Positions 34,641 through 44,356 of a stretch of 64,000 bases of DNA are shown in pieces. Every line of letters begins with the position of its first letter. Within the stretch, counting starts at the first letter, position 1. Origin of the DNA: Hyphomicrobiales bacterium (GTDB lineage: Bacteria > Pseudomonadota > Alphaproteobacteria > Rhizobiales > Rhizobiaceae); contig UCJU01000004.1 in the NCBI GenBank assembly GCA_900472925.1, positions 361,129-425,128 of the forward strand. Reading direction: 5' to 3'. A model generated the notes under the pieces. That model did no database searches. It was not told the origin of the DNA and saw nothing but the letters and a program-made list of their open reading frames with translations. The position numbers were made by a program, and so were the translations under genes.

Positions 34641-35321
34641 ATGAAGTCCGCGACTCGATCGGCTGTTTCGCCGCTTAGTAGCTCAGACGATACAGACCTG
34701 AGCTTTCCAATCGGAGGAATCGCTAAACGCAGCTTTGACGTTTCGTCAGCCTTGCTAGCACTCCTCATTCTTAGCCCGATCTTTTTGATGATCATGGCTT
34801 TGGTAAAACTTTCTGACCGTGGTCCCGCATTTTACGGGCACCGCCGTGTTGGCCATAATGGACGCATGTTCCATTGCCTGAAGTTCCGCACCATGGTGAT
34901 GAACGGCGATGAAGTTCTGCGCCAGTACCTTGCAGCGAATCCAGAAGCTGCCGAGGAATGGAAAGCGACACGTAAACTCAAGAACGATCCACGCGTCACA
35001 GCGATTGGTAACGTTCTGCGTAAGCTCAGCCTTGATGAATTGCCGCAGCTCATCAACATCATCCGTGGTGAAATGAGCGTGGTTGGCCCACGTCCGGTCG
35101 TGGACGAAGAGCTGAACTACTACGAAAGCGCTGCTTCCTATTACCTCAGCACGCGTCCAGGTCTGACCGGTCTTTGGCAGATCAGCGGCCGCAACGACGT
35201 TTCCTACAAGGAGCGCGTTGATTTCGATACGCAATATGTGCGTAACTGGTCGATGATGCAGGACGTTTCCATTATCGTAAAAACCATTCCAGCAGTTTGC
35301 ATGTCTCGCGGCAGCTACTGA
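34641..35321 (+). CDS. exoY: ExoY-like undecaprenyl-phosphate sugar-1-phosphate transferase
   Basis: A 226-residue bacterial sugar transferase with one N-terminal membrane span (FDVSSALLALLILSPIFLM) and the catalytic region FYGHRRVGHNGRMFHCLKFRTM, LSLDELPQLINIIRGEMSVVGPRP and the final GLTGLWQISGRND. It loads the first sugar, galactose in ExoY of Sinorhizobium, onto the lipid carrier for exopolysaccharide assembly. GGAG precedes the ATG. The order exoY, exoF, exoQ matches rhizobial succinoglycan clusters, but the remaining exo genes are absent here, so this may be a separate or dispersed set. Confidence 0.88.
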   Translation: MKSATRSAVSPLSSSDDTDLSFPIGGIAKRSFDVSSALLALLILSPIFLMIMALVKLSDRGPAFYGHRRVGHNGRMFHCLKFRTMVMNGDEVLRQYLAANPEAAEEWKATRKLKNDPRVTAIGNVLRKLSLDELPQLINIIRGEMSVVGPRPVVDEELNYYESAASYYLSTRPGLTGLWQISGRNDVSYKERVDFDTQYVRNWSMMQDVSIIVKTIPAVCMSRGSY

Positions 35322-35446
35322 ACCAATTGCCCAGCTCGGCGTTTTGCACAAAAGATATTGCGGCCACCCTGCGTGGCATTTGCGACCGGCCTTTAGGCTG
35401 GTCGTAATCCGGTCGCGGTCTTGCGGTCGTAAACATGGAGTTAAAT

Positions 35447-36718
35447 ATGGTTGGCATTGCCAGCGGTTTTTCTAAGAATGTCACGTCGCGCAAGTTTTTT
35501 GCGCTTGCTGTTACAGCGTCACTGGTACTCATCGTACCTCTCCATGCATCCGCGCAGGAAAAGCAGTATCTGCTCGGTACGGCCGACAAGCTTCGTATTC
35601 GCGTTGCCGAATGGCAGCCCGCCGATGGCACCATCCGCAATTGGGACGTCATCAACGGCGATTATTCGGTTGGCGTATCCGGGTCTCTTTCGCTTCCTTT
35701 CATCGGCCAGCTGGACGTGGCCGGTAAGACGACGGGTCAGGTCGGCGAGGAAATCGGCGCGCAGTTGCAAAGCAAGTTCGCGCTCCGCAATCTTCCGTCG
35801 GCTTCCGTCGAGGTGGCTCAGTTCCGCCCGGTCTTTTTGACCGGCGATGTGCAGAACCCAGGCGAGTATCCTTACGCACCCAACGTCACGGTTCTCAAGG
35901 CAGTCAGCCTTGCTGGCGGATTGCGTCGTGCGGATGCCGGTCAGCGCTTCGCGCGCGATTTCATCAATGCCCGTGGCGATGCTGCCGTCTATGACGACCA
36001 GCGCGGTCGGCTTCTGGCAAGACAGGCACGACTTCAGGCAGAGGTACGCGGCGATTCGGAAATCGCCAAAACGCCTGCACTTGAGAAAATTCTGAATATC
36101 GATGCTCTCCTGGAGAGTGAAAATGCCCTCATGAAGTCGCGAAGCGAACGCTATACGCTTCAGTTGAAGGCTTTGACCGATCTCAGGCAGCTTCTCGAGA
36201 CAGAAGTCGAATCCCTGCAGAAGAAGTCCGAAACCCAAAATCGCCAGCTTCAGCTCGCCAATGAGGACAAGGAAAAGGTAAACCGGCTGAACGAGCAGGG
36301 CCTTGCCCTTGCCCAGCGCCGGATTTCCGCCGAAGAGCGCGCCGCCGAAGTGGAAGCGTCGCTTCTCGACATCGATACATCGTCGCTGCGCGCCAAGCAG
36401 GACATCAACAAGGCGACGCAGGACGAGATCAACTTGCGCAATGACTGGGTGGCGCAACGATCCAAGGAATTGCAGGATACCGAGGCTGAATTGCAGAAGC
36501 TCAACCTGCAACTGGGCACCAGCCGCGAACTGATGTCCGAGGCACTGGCCCAATCGGCAGAAGCCATCCGCTTCGATTCATCGGGCAAATCGGCATCGAT
36601 TACCTACGTCATCGTCCGTGAAGAGGGTGGCGAGTCGAAGGAAATCAAGGCTGACGAAACCACCCCCGTTCAGCCTGGGGATGTGATAAAGGTGTCATCA
36701 GAAGTTCTGATGCAGTGA
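35447..36718 (+). CDS. exoF: ExoF-like outer-membrane polysaccharide export protein
   Basis: A 423-residue protein starting at MVGIASGFSKN with GGAG seven bases upstream; the ATG at 35435 contains that ribosome site. A signal peptide (FFALAVTASLVLIVPLHASA) precedes a polysaccharide-export (Wza-like) domain with LGTADKLRIRVAEW and LPFIGQLDVAG, an SLBB-type segment (FLTGDVQNPGEYPYAPN), and a long coiled-coil of about residues 160-370 rich in Glu, Gln, Arg and Leu. ExoF-type proteins take part in polymer export through the periplasm. It lies between exoY and exoQ. Confidence 0.87.
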   Translation: MVGIASGFSKNVTSRKFFALAVTASLVLIVPLHASAQEKQYLLGTADKLRIRVAEWQPADGTIRNWDVINGDYSVGVSGSLSLPFIGQLDVAGKTTGQVGEEIGAQLQSKFALRNLPSASVEVAQFRPVFLTGDVQNPGEYPYAPNVTVLKAVSLAGGLRRADAGQRFARDFINARGDAAVYDDQRGRLLARQARLQAEVRGDSEIAKTPALEKILNIDALLESENALMKSRSERYTLQLKALTDLRQLLETEVESLQKKSETQNRQLQLANEDKEKVNRLNEQGLALAQRRISAEERAAEVEASLLDIDTSSLRAKQDINKATQDEINLRNDWVAQRSKELQDTEAELQKLNLQLGTSRELMSEALAQSAEAIRFDSSGKSASITYVIVREEGGESKEIKADETTPVQPGDVIKVSSEVLMQ

Positions 36719-36725
36719 GGTCCGC

Positions 36726-37991
36726 ATGCGGATTGCCAAATCAGCCCTGATCGACCCGGATAAGAACGGTCTCTACGGAATGGCAGCTATTGCGCTGTCA
36801 TTCTTCGTATTCGCCTATTCATCCAAGTTCGGCATGGCTTCCATCCTTGTTTATTACGCTCTGTGGTTTCCGCTCGTTCTGGTGGATTACCGCCGTGTCC
36901 TTGGCAATTACACGCGCTACCTGTGGATTTTCGGTTTCGGCATTCTCACCGTTCTCTCCAGCTTCTGGTCGGACGCCATGTCCACCTCCATACGCGCTTC
37001 CATTCAATATATGACGCATATCGTCTGCGCGCTGATTGCGATGCGGGTTATTTCGATTACCACAATGACCCGTGGTGCGTTGATCGGCGTCATAATTGTT
37101 CTCATGTACTCCCTGCTGTTCGGTATTTATCTTTTCGATGCGCTGGACGGTACGACAAGCTTTGTCGGCGCTTTTTCCTCCAAGAACCAGCTTGGTTTCT
37201 ATGCATCTCTCGGCGTCATTTTCGCCGCCTCATCGGTGCTGGTGTTGCGCCAGCGTGACATTATCTGGCTTGGCATTGCTGGCGTGGCGGGATTGCTGTG
37301 TGCCTATTGCCTGCTCGCGTCGCAATCTGCCACGTCGGTCATTACAACGGCTGCCGTGGTCGCTCTCATCATTGGCTTCATGCCGATGGGCATGCTGTCT
37401 CCCGGCAATCGCAAGATGATCTTCCTTGCTCTGGTGGGGGTCGGTGGCCTCCTCGTGGTGGCGTCCTTGCAATTCGGCCTGCTGGATGCGGTTCTTGGTG
37501 TTTTCGGCAAGGATTCAACGCTCACAGGACGCACCTATCTGTGGCAGCAGGGTATCGAGGCGGCGAAAGCCTCTCCTATTCTGGGTGTCGGCTATCAAGG
37601 CTTCTGGGTCGAGGGCTTTTACGATGCCGAGCGACTGTGGGATGATTTCTTCATCGCCTCTCGCACCGGTTTTCACTTCCACAATACCTATATCGAAACG
37701 GTGGTGGAAAATGGCTTCGTTGGCTTGGCACTTCTGGCCATGGTGCTTTATGGCACGCTCTTCGGCCACTTGCGCTCGGTACTGGTGCGCGACCGCGACC
37801 CCCAGGCGCTGATCCTCTTCGCGCTCTGCGCATTGTTCGTTGTCCGCTCCTTTGTGGAAATCGATATTATTTTCGCCTATCAGATCGGCTCTTTCCTGCT
37901 TTATTACGCAGCCGGAAAACTGACCTTGCGCCAGCGCGCGCCTGCCGGTGCTTTTTCGGGCGTGGTCATGCACCCTGTGCCGGGGCGCTGA
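36726..37991 (+). CDS. exoQ: ExoQ-like polysaccharide polymerase (O-antigen ligase/Wzy family)
   Basis: A 421-residue integral membrane protein with about ten to twelve spans. The large periplasmic loop characteristic of Wzy/WaaL proteins includes TGRTYLWQQGIEAAKASPILGVGYQGFW, with the family's arginine and the histidine-bearing FHFHNTYIETVVENGFVGL. ExoQ is needed for high-molecular-weight succinoglycan in Sinorhizobium. GAGG precedes the ATG and the stop of exoF lies seven bases upstream, so the genes form an operon. Confidence 0.87.
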   Translation: MRIAKSALIDPDKNGLYGMAAIALSFFVFAYSSKFGMASILVYYALWFPLVLVDYRRVLGNYTRYLWIFGFGILTVLSSFWSDAMSTSIRASIQYMTHIVCALIAMRVISITTMTRGALIGVIIVLMYSLLFGIYLFDALDGTTSFVGAFSSKNQLGFYASLGVIFAASSVLVLRQRDIIWLGIAGVAGLLCAYCLLASQSATSVITTAAVVALIIGFMPMGMLSPGNRKMIFLALVGVGGLLVVASLQFGLLDAVLGVFGKDSTLTGRTYLWQQGIEAAKASPILGVGYQGFWVEGFYDAERLWDDFFIASRTGFHFHNTYIETVVENGFVGLALLAMVLYGTLFGHLRSVLVRDRDPQALILFALCALFVVRSFVEIDIIFAYQIGSFLLYYAAGKLTLRQRAPAGAFSGVVMHPVPGR

Positions 37992-37999
37992 CCCTATCA

Positions 38000-38017
38000 A
38001 CGAGACTTGGGTCTCGT
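38000..38017. repeat. Hairpin after exoQ
   Basis: ACGAGAC (38000-38006), loop TTGG, GTCTCGT (38011-38017). It lies nine bases after the exoQ stop and may stabilise or end the transcript, though no T run follows. Confidence 0.45.
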
Positions 38018-38067
38018 CATCTTATCCACAGGACGCGGCAAAGCTTATTGACTCTTCGCTGAAATAG

Positions 38068-38082
38068 GAACAAAAAGTGAAC
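38068..38082 (+). promoter_or_regulatory. LexA (SOS) box upstream of imuA
   Basis: GAAC-AAAAAGT-GAAC exactly fits the alphaproteobacterial LexA consensus GAAC-N7-GAAC. It lies 45 bases before the imuA ATG, just downstream of a -35-like TTGACT (38048-38053). LexA should repress imuA-imuB-dnaE2 until DNA damage. The motif is seen; binding is inferred from the known SOS control of these genes. Confidence 0.85.
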
Positions 38083-38126
38083 AAGTAGTCTTTTTAAGCG
38101 TGAAGTGCCTCTAATAGTGTTGTGTC

Positions 38127-38888
38127 ATGCATAAACGCGCAGAACAGCTTGTTGTTGAAGAATTGCGGGAAAGGCTGGAGCGGATCACGCAAGGCCCAAC
38201 CCGGCATCATGAAACCCTGCCTTTCGGTGTTCCTCCGATTGATGACCGTCTGCCCACCGGTGGGTTGAAGCTGGGTAGCCTGCATGAAGTGACCGGCGGT
38301 GGAAACGGTGCCGTGGACGGTGCCGCATCCGCCTTGTTTTCCGCCGGTATCGCCGCACGGGTAAAAGGCAAGATTTTATGGTGCGTGACCAGACCTGATC
38401 TTTTCATGCCGGCACTAACGCAGGCGGGCCTGTCGCAGAACCGGCTGATCATTGTCGAATGTCGCGATGAAAAAGGCGTGCTGGACTGTTTCGAGGAAGG
38501 CCTGCGCTGCAACGGTTTCGGTGCTGTTATCGGTGAGGTGTCCAGGTTGCCGATGACCATGTCGCGGCGTCTGCAACTGGCGGCGGAAGCGTCCGGTGTC
38601 GTGGGTCTCGCCATTCGCCGCTGGCGTCATTCTTCGGGTGCCGTCGAATTTGGCCAGCCCACCGCTGCCGTCACCCGCTGGCGCATTTCCGTGCGTCCTT
38701 CCACGCCGCTGCCGGTGCAGGGGGTAGGGCGGGCGCGCTGGTTTCTGGAACTTTTGCGCTGTCGTGGTGGCGCGAGTGCCGATTTTGAAGTGGAAGCCTG
38801 TGATGCAAAGGGTCGTCTCGCTCTACCTGCCGACGTGGTCGACAGACCGATACCGCAGGGCGCTTGGCAAACAGGCGCCACCGGCTGA
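38127..38888 (+). CDS. imuA: ImuA, RecA-like SOS mutagenesis protein
   Basis: A 253-residue protein with the RecA-type segment LKLGSLHEVTGGGNGAVDGAA, which replaces the Walker A loop, and ILWCVTRPDLFMPALTQAGL and VGLAIRRWR in the core. ImuA is a diverged RecA relative that works with ImuB and DnaE2 in error-prone bypass of damaged DNA. It is the first gene of the operon, behind a LexA box, and its 3' end overlaps imuB by about 86 bases. Confidence 0.9.
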   Translation: MHKRAEQLVVEELRERLERITQGPTRHHETLPFGVPPIDDRLPTGGLKLGSLHEVTGGGNGAVDGAASALFSAGIAARVKGKILWCVTRPDLFMPALTQAGLSQNRLIIVECRDEKGVLDCFEEGLRCNGFGAVIGEVSRLPMTMSRRLQLAAEASGVVGLAIRRWRHSSGAVEFGQPTAAVTRWRISVRPSTPLPVQGVGRARWFLELLRCRGGASADFEVEACDAKGRLALPADVVDRPIPQGAWQTGATG

Positions 38889-40320
38889 TCGCCCCGTCGT
38901 CATGATTGCCAGACAGGGAAGCCGCCGTGTTATTGCGGCGCAGGATGCGGCGGCAACGGCCGCCGGCTTGCGCCTCGGCATGCCTGCCAGCAAGGCGCAG
39001 GCCATTCTACCCGGTTTGATCGTAGAGGAGTTGCAGGCCGCTGATGATGCCAAGGCGCTGCGCGATCTCGCCTTCTGGTTCCTGCGTATTTACGCGCCGA
39101 TCGTCGCGCCGGACCCGCCTGCCGGGCTGGTGCTGGATACGACGGGCGCAGACCACCTGCATGGTAATGAACAATTGATGCTGACCGGCATGATCAACCG
39201 CCTGCATGGGCTCGGCTTTACGGCCCGTGCCGCCATTGCCGATAGCTGGGGTGCCGCGCATGCGCTCGCCCGTTTTGGCAACGAACAGGCAATCATCGTG
39301 CCGTCGAATGGGAATAGCGGTGCCATCGCCTCCCTGCCATTGGCAGCGCTTCGTCTTGAACCGAGAATCGTGACCGATCTGAAAGTGCTGGGCTTTCGCC
39401 GCATTGGGGAACTGATGGCCGCGGCGCGTGCACCTGTTACCCTGCGGTTTGGCCCTGAGGTCGGGCGCAGGCTTGATCAGGCCCATGGCCTGCTGTCGGA
39501 ACCCATCGAGCCGATCCGCGTGCCGGAACTGGTGGAGGCCCAACGCTTCTTTGCCGAACCTATCTCGGCTGCCGAGACCATCGCGCGCTATGCCGACAAG
39601 CTCGTTCGCCAGCTCTGTTCCGGCTTGGAAAAACGCGGGCTTGGCGCACGCCGGGTCGATCTGGTGATGCACCGGGTGGATAGCGGCATTCAGGCCATTC
39701 GTGCCGGAACGTCGAGGCCCGTGCGCGATATCAAGCAACTCACCCGCCTTTTGACAGACCGTATCGATACGATAAATCCCGGTTTCGGCATCGAAAAGAT
39801 GACCCTGACGGCAACCCATGCGGAAACCTTGGTGGTGGGGCAGTCCCGCTCCACGCTACTGGAGGATGTCAGAGCCGATATCGGTGAAACCGTCGATATC
39901 ATCATCAACCGTGGCCATAAGGTCTATCGCTACGCCGCCGTCGCCAGTGATGTACCTGAACGCTCCGTCCAGATCGTTTCCGCCCAGTCTGCCGATGATC
40001 CCCTCGGCTGGCCGGACCACTGGCCACGCCCGGTCCGCCTTTTTGCAAGGCCAGAGCCGATCCAGACCATGGCACTGCTGCCGGACCATCCCCCAAAGAG
40101 CTTCACCTGGCGCGGTACCAGGCATCTGGTGAAACGCGCCGACGGGCCGGAGCGCGTATTCGGAGAATGGTGGAAACGCGACCGTGAACAGGCCGCCATT
40201 CGCGACTATTTCATGGTGGAGGATGAGGCAGGCGAGCGGTTCTGGATTTTTCGCTCCGGTGATGGCGAACACGCCAACACCGGTTCCCAGGCTTGGTTTA
40301 TCCACGGACTGTTCGGATGA
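38803..40320 (+). CDS. imuB: ImuB, inactive Y-family polymerase of the mutasome
   Basis: About 505 residues starting at MQRVVSLYLPTWSTDRYRRAL, the conserved ImuB N terminus; the long overlap with imuA is therefore real. The Y-family fold is present, but in ImuB proteins the catalytic acidic residues are missing, and the protein serves as the hub contacting the beta clamp, ImuA and DnaE2. The C terminus ends WFIHGLFG, overlapping dnaE2 by an ATGA. Confidence 0.9.
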   Translation: MQRVVSLYLPTWSTDRYRRALGKQAPPADRPVVMIARQGSRRVIAAQDAAATAAGLRLGMPASKAQAILPGLIVEELQAADDAKALRDLAFWFLRIYAPIVAPDPPAGLVLDTTGADHLHGNEQLMLTGMINRLHGLGFTARAAIADSWGAAHALARFGNEQAIIVPSNGNSGAIASLPLAALRLEPRIVTDLKVLGFRRIGELMAAARAPVTLRFGPEVGRRLDQAHGLLSEPIEPIRVPELVEAQRFFAEPISAAETIARYADKLVRQLCSGLEKRGLGARRVDLVMHRVDSGIQAIRAGTSRPVRDIKQLTRLLTDRIDTINPGFGIEKMTLTATHAETLVVGQSRSTLLEDVRADIGETVDIIINRGHKVYRYAAVASDVPERSVQIVSAQSADDPLGWPDHWPRPVRLFARPEPIQTMALLPDHPPKSFTWRGTRHLVKRADGPERVFGEWWKRDREQAAIRDYFMVEDEAGERFWIFRSGDGEHANTGSQAWFIHGLFG

Positions 40321-43300
40321 GCACGGATTTCCGCTACGCCGAACTTCAGGTCACGTCGCATTTCTCGTTTTTACGGGGTGTCAGCTCCTGCGAGGATCTG
40401 TTTGCTCAGGCAAAGGCACTCGGCATAGAAGCGCTCGGCATCGTGGACCGCAACAGCCTGACCGGCATCCCGCGCGCGCATCAGGCGGCGGAAAAAACCG
40501 GCATCCGGCTTGTCATCGGCTGCAGGCTTGATCTTAAAGACAATATATCCGTGCTGGTCTATCCCACAGACCGTGCCGCCTATGGCCGTCTGTGTCGTCT
40601 GCTGACCCATGGCAAGAGAGATGCGGCGAAGGGCAAGTGCGATCTGCAATGGAGCGATCTCGTGACCTATGGCGATGGGCTGCTGGTCATCCTGTTGCCC
40701 GACCTTGCGGATGATACCCTCTCCATTCGGCTGCGGCGGCTGAAAGCGGATTTCGGAGATCGCGCCTATGTCGCCATGAGCCTTCGCCGCCGACCGAACG
40801 ACCATGTACGGTTATATGAGCTGTCTGAAATGGCAGAGCGTGCAGGCGTCGCCACCGTCGTCACCAATGATGTTTTGTTTCATGAGCCGGAACGGCGCAT
40901 GCTGCAGGATGTCGTCACCTGCATCCGCCACAATTGCACGATCGATGATGCCGGTTTCCGGCGCGAACGTCACGCCGACCGCTATCTGAAACCACCGCAG
41001 GAAATGCACAGGCTGTTTTCCGCTTACTCCGGCGCTTTGCGCCGAACGCTGGAGATTGTGCGGCGCTGCAAATTTTCGCTCAAGGAGTTGGAATACCAGT
41101 ATCCGGAAGAAAATATCCTGCCAGGAATGACTGCGCAGGAGGCGCTGGAGAAATATGTATGGGACGAGGTGCCGGGCAAGTATCCGGATGGTGTGCCGGA
41201 AAAGGTGGAAAAGAGCCTCAGACATGAATTGGCGATCATCGCCAAAAAGAAATACGCCCCTTATTTCCTCACCGTCAACGCCATTGTCCGTCGAGCTCGA
41301 GAGATGGATATTCTGTGTCAGGGGCGTGGCTCGGCGGCCAATTCCGCCGTCTGTTTCGTGCTCGGCATCACCGCCATCGATCCCAAGGAAAGCAATCTTC
41401 TGTTTGAACGGTTCGTTTCCGAAGACCGGGATGAGCCGCCGGATATCGACGTGGATTTCGAGCATCAACGGCGCGAGGAGATTATCCAGTGGATCTACAG
41501 TCATTATGGGCATGACAAGGCAGCGCTGTGTTCCGTCATCAGCCGCTACCGTGGCAAGGGTGCCATTCGCGATGTCGGAAAGGTGCTGGGCCTGCCGGAA
41601 GACCTGACCAAACTCATGTCCTCGCAAATCTGGTGGTGGACGGAAGACGCAGGTCAGAAAGAAGCGAAAGACCTGAACATCAATCTCGATGATCGCCGTG
41701 TAAAATTGGCCTTTGACCTTGCCCGCCAGCTCATCGGCACACCGCGCCATCACAGCCAGCATCCGGGTGGCTTCGTGCTGACCCATGACCGTCTGGACGA
41801 ACTCGTCCCCATCCTGCCCGCCGCCATGGAAGACCGGCGGATCATCGAATGGGACAAGGACGATATCGATGTCGTGAATTTCATGAAGATGGATTGCCTC
41901 GCACTTGGCATGCTCTCTTGTATGCGTCGGGCCTTCGATATGCTGACGGATCGCAAAGGTAAGAAGTTCGAGCTGACGAGCATAGAGAATGACGACAAAC
42001 CGACCTATGCGATGATTTGCAAGGCCGACACCATCGGCACGTTCCAGATCGAAAGTCGTGCCCAGATGTCGATGCTGCCGAGGCTAAGGCCGCAGGAACT
42101 GTATGATCTGGTCATTCAGGTGGCAATTGTCCGGCCCGGTCCCATTCAGGGCGATATGGTACACCCCTATCTCAAGCGGCGCGCGGAAAAGGCCCAGGGA
42201 AAGACAATCGAGTACGAGCATCCGATGCTCAAGAAAGTCCTTCACAAGACGCTTGGCGTCCCGCTCTTTCAGGAACACGCCATGCGGCTCGCCATCGATT
42301 GTGCCGGTTTTACGCCGAATGAAGCCGACCAGTTGAGACGGGCAATGGCGACATTCAAGAATGTCGGAACGATTGCCAATTTTGAAAAACAGTTGGTCAG
42401 TGGCCTCATTAAAAATGGCTTCCCGGAAGAGTTTGCAAAGCGGCTTTTCGCGCAAATCAAAGGTTTCGGCAGCTACGGCTTCCCGGAAAGCCACGCGGCT
42501 TCTTTCGCGCTGATTGCCTACGCATCCGCTTGGGTGAAATGCCATCACCCGGATATTTTTTGCGCGGCACTTCTCAACTCGCAGCCCATGGGCTTCTATG
42601 CCCCGGCGCAACTGGTCCGGGATGCGCAAAATCATGGTGTCGTCGTGCGCCCGGTCTGCATCAACACCAGCCGGTGGGATTGTATGCTGGAGGAGGAAGT
42701 CGGGCCGGAGCGAAATGCCGTTCGCCTCGGCATGTGTCTGGTCAAGGGTCTTTCCAATAAGCGCGCAGGCCGCATCATAGCATGTCGCGAAGACCGAGCA
42801 TTTGTATCCATCGACGATCTCTGGCGCAGAGCTGGTATCCCCGTCGATGCATTGGTCGCCCTTGCCGAAGCGGATGCCTTTCTGCCATCGCTTGGGCTTT
42901 CCCGCCGTCAGGCTCTGTGGGCCATCAAGGCGTTGCGGGATGAGCCGTTGCCTTTGTTTGCCGCCGCTGCTGCAAGCCAGAACAGGGTCATTGCGGAACT
43001 GAGCGAGCCCGAGGTTGCGCTTCGGCCCATGACAGCGGGCGGGGAGGTGGTGCAGGATTACGGCCATGTCGGCTTGACCTTGCGCGAGCATCCCATGTCA
43101 TTTTTGCGGGATGACCTTTCCAAGCGGCGCATTTCGACTTGCGCACAAGCCGTTGGCGCAAAAGACGGAAGCTGGCTGGAACTCGCGGGGCTTGTCCTGG
43201 TGCGCCAGCGGCCGGGTTCTGCCAAGGGCGTCATCTTCATGACGCTGGAGGACGAGACCGGCATTGCCAATGCTGTCGTCTGGGTCAAAACCTTCGAGAA

Positions 43301-43580
43301 ATATCGCCGCGTTATCCTGTCGGCTGGCATGGTCGGGATTTACGGAAAAATTCAGCGCGAAGGCGAGGTCGTGCATCTGGTCGCCCGCCGTATCACCGAT
43401 CTCTCGGATGTGCTCAAAAGCGTGGGCGAAAGGGAAGGGCCTTTTCCGTTGCCGCATGGTCGTGGCGATGAGTTTCACCGTGGCAGCCCAACCGCGGACC
43501 GTCGAGGCCTTCCGAAACGATCCGAGATGCACGAGGATGGAGGGGACCAAATCACCGTCAAAGGCCGCAATTTTCATTGA
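40317..43580 (+). CDS. dnaE2: DnaE2 error-prone DNA polymerase III alpha subunit
   Basis: A 1087-residue C-family polymerase, from MSTDFRYAELQVTSHFSFLRGVSS. The PHP domain lies first, then the polymerase palm with PPDIDVDFEHQRREEII, where the two aspartates sit in the PDxDxDF motif, the IDPKESNLLFERFVSEDRDEPP segment, and the C-terminal OB fold (LAGLVLVRQRPGSAKGVIFMTLEDETG). It carries out translesion synthesis and damage-induced mutagenesis with ImuA and ImuB. Start fixed by the ATGA overlap with imuB. Confidence 0.95.
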   Translation: MSTDFRYAELQVTSHFSFLRGVSSCEDLFAQAKALGIEALGIVDRNSLTGIPRAHQAAEKTGIRLVIGCRLDLKDNISVLVYPTDRAAYGRLCRLLTHGKRDAAKGKCDLQWSDLVTYGDGLLVILLPDLADDTLSIRLRRLKADFGDRAYVAMSLRRRPNDHVRLYELSEMAERAGVATVVTNDVLFHEPERRMLQDVVTCIRHNCTIDDAGFRRERHADRYLKPPQEMHRLFSAYSGALRRTLEIVRRCKFSLKELEYQYPEENILPGMTAQEALEKYVWDEVPGKYPDGVPEKVEKSLRHELAIIAKKKYAPYFLTVNAIVRRAREMDILCQGRGSAANSAVCFVLGITAIDPKESNLLFERFVSEDRDEPPDIDVDFEHQRREEIIQWIYSHYGHDKAALCSVISRYRGKGAIRDVGKVLGLPEDLTKLMSSQIWWWTEDAGQKEAKDLNINLDDRRVKLAFDLARQLIGTPRHHSQHPGGFVLTHDRLDELVPILPAAMEDRRIIEWDKDDIDVVNFMKMDCLALGMLSCMRRAFDMLTDRKGKKFELTSIENDDKPTYAMICKADTIGTFQIESRAQMSMLPRLRPQELYDLVIQVAIVRPGPIQGDMVHPYLKRRAEKAQGKTIEYEHPMLKKVLHKTLGVPLFQEHAMRLAIDCAGFTPNEADQLRRAMATFKNVGTIANFEKQLVSGLIKNGFPEEFAKRLFAQIKGFGSYGFPESHAASFALIAYASAWVKCHHPDIFCAALLNSQPMGFYAPAQLVRDAQNHGVVVRPVCINTSRWDCMLEEEVGPERNAVRLGMCLVKGLSNKRAGRIIACREDRAFVSIDDLWRRAGIPVDALVALAEADAFLPSLGLSRRQALWAIKALRDEPLPLFAAAAASQNRVIAELSEPEVALRPMTAGGEVVQDYGHVGLTLREHPMSFLRDDLSKRRISTCAQAVGAKDGSWLELAGLVLVRQRPGSAKGVIFMTLEDETGIANAVVWVKTFEKYRRVILSAGMVGIYGKIQREGEVVHLVARRITDLSDVLKSVGEREGPFPLPHGRGDEFHRGSPTADRRGLPKRSEMHEDGGDQITVKGRNFH

Positions 43581-43603
43581 GGCGTGCCGGATATGTCAGA
43601 CGG

Positions 43604-44335
43604 TCACTCGGAGATCGCGTTCTTGATCCGGTCCTTGCCGACCTCGATGACGTGCCGCATGGCTTTGACGGCAGAGCCTTCATTGCGTGCCGCGATGGCA
43701 TGAACGATACGCAGATGATTGGATGCAATCTCTGAAATTGTTTCGGGCGATGAAGCGGGCGAAGACAATTGAAACGATATGGCCAAGGCAGCCTCGATCA
43801 GGCCACTGGCAGACCGCATGAACGGATTGCCGGAAATGCGTGCGACAGCCAGATGAAACTCCAGATCGACCTTGGCGATGGTCTCTGGCGTATGGTTCAC
43901 ATTGTCGAACTTGGCGGCAATGGCGTAGAGGGAAACGATATCCTCACTCGAGGCATGGCGGGCTGCAGCCGCCGCTGCCGCCGGCTCCAGCGCCAGCCGT
44001 ATATCGGCCAGATGATTGATGAATTCAGGGTCCAGCCCTGCATCGCAGCGCCATCCCAGGACATCGGGATCGAAGAAATTCCAGCTGGATTTCTCCAGCA
44101 CGCGGGTGCCGACTTTTGCCTTTGGTTCGACAAGGCGTTTGGCAGCCAGCGTCTTCATGGTTTCCCGCAGCACAGTGCGCGAAACGCCGAAACGCAGGGA
44201 AAGCTCGGCATCATTGGGCAAAAGAGAATTTTCGGGGATGCGACCGGATACGATGGCGCTGCCGAGTTCAGCCACGACATGCGCGTGGCTGCTGCGCCGC
44301 TTTCGTCCGGTAATCGTCGTTTCCAGCAGCCCCAA
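43604..44335 (-). CDS. GntR-family transcriptional regulator (FCD), sugar-transport operon
   Basis: A 243-residue FadR-type regulator with helix-turn-helix ELSLRFGVSRTVLRETMKTLAAKRLV and a helical FCD domain (HLADIRLALEPAAAAAAARHA, FHLAVARISGNPF). It starts at TTG (44335), supported by GGAGG seven bases upstream. As last gene of the galactofuranose-type transporter operon, it probably controls that operon and the divergent dehydratase gene at 49423. Effector likely a sugar acid or sugar, inferred. Confidence 0.87.
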   Translation of the reverse strand: MGLLETTITGRKRRSSHAHVVAELGSAIVSGRIPENSLLPNDAELSLRFGVSRTVLRETMKTLAAKRLVEPKAKVGTRVLEKSSWNFFDPDVLGWRCDAGLDPEFINHLADIRLALEPAAAAAAARHASSEDIVSLYAIAAKFDNVNHTPETIAKVDLEFHLAVARISGNPFMRSASGLIEAALAISFQLSSPASSPETISEIASNHLRIVHAIAARNEGSAVKAMRHVIEVGKDRIKNAISE

Positions 44336-44356
44336 TAAATGCCTCCGTCGCTATCG

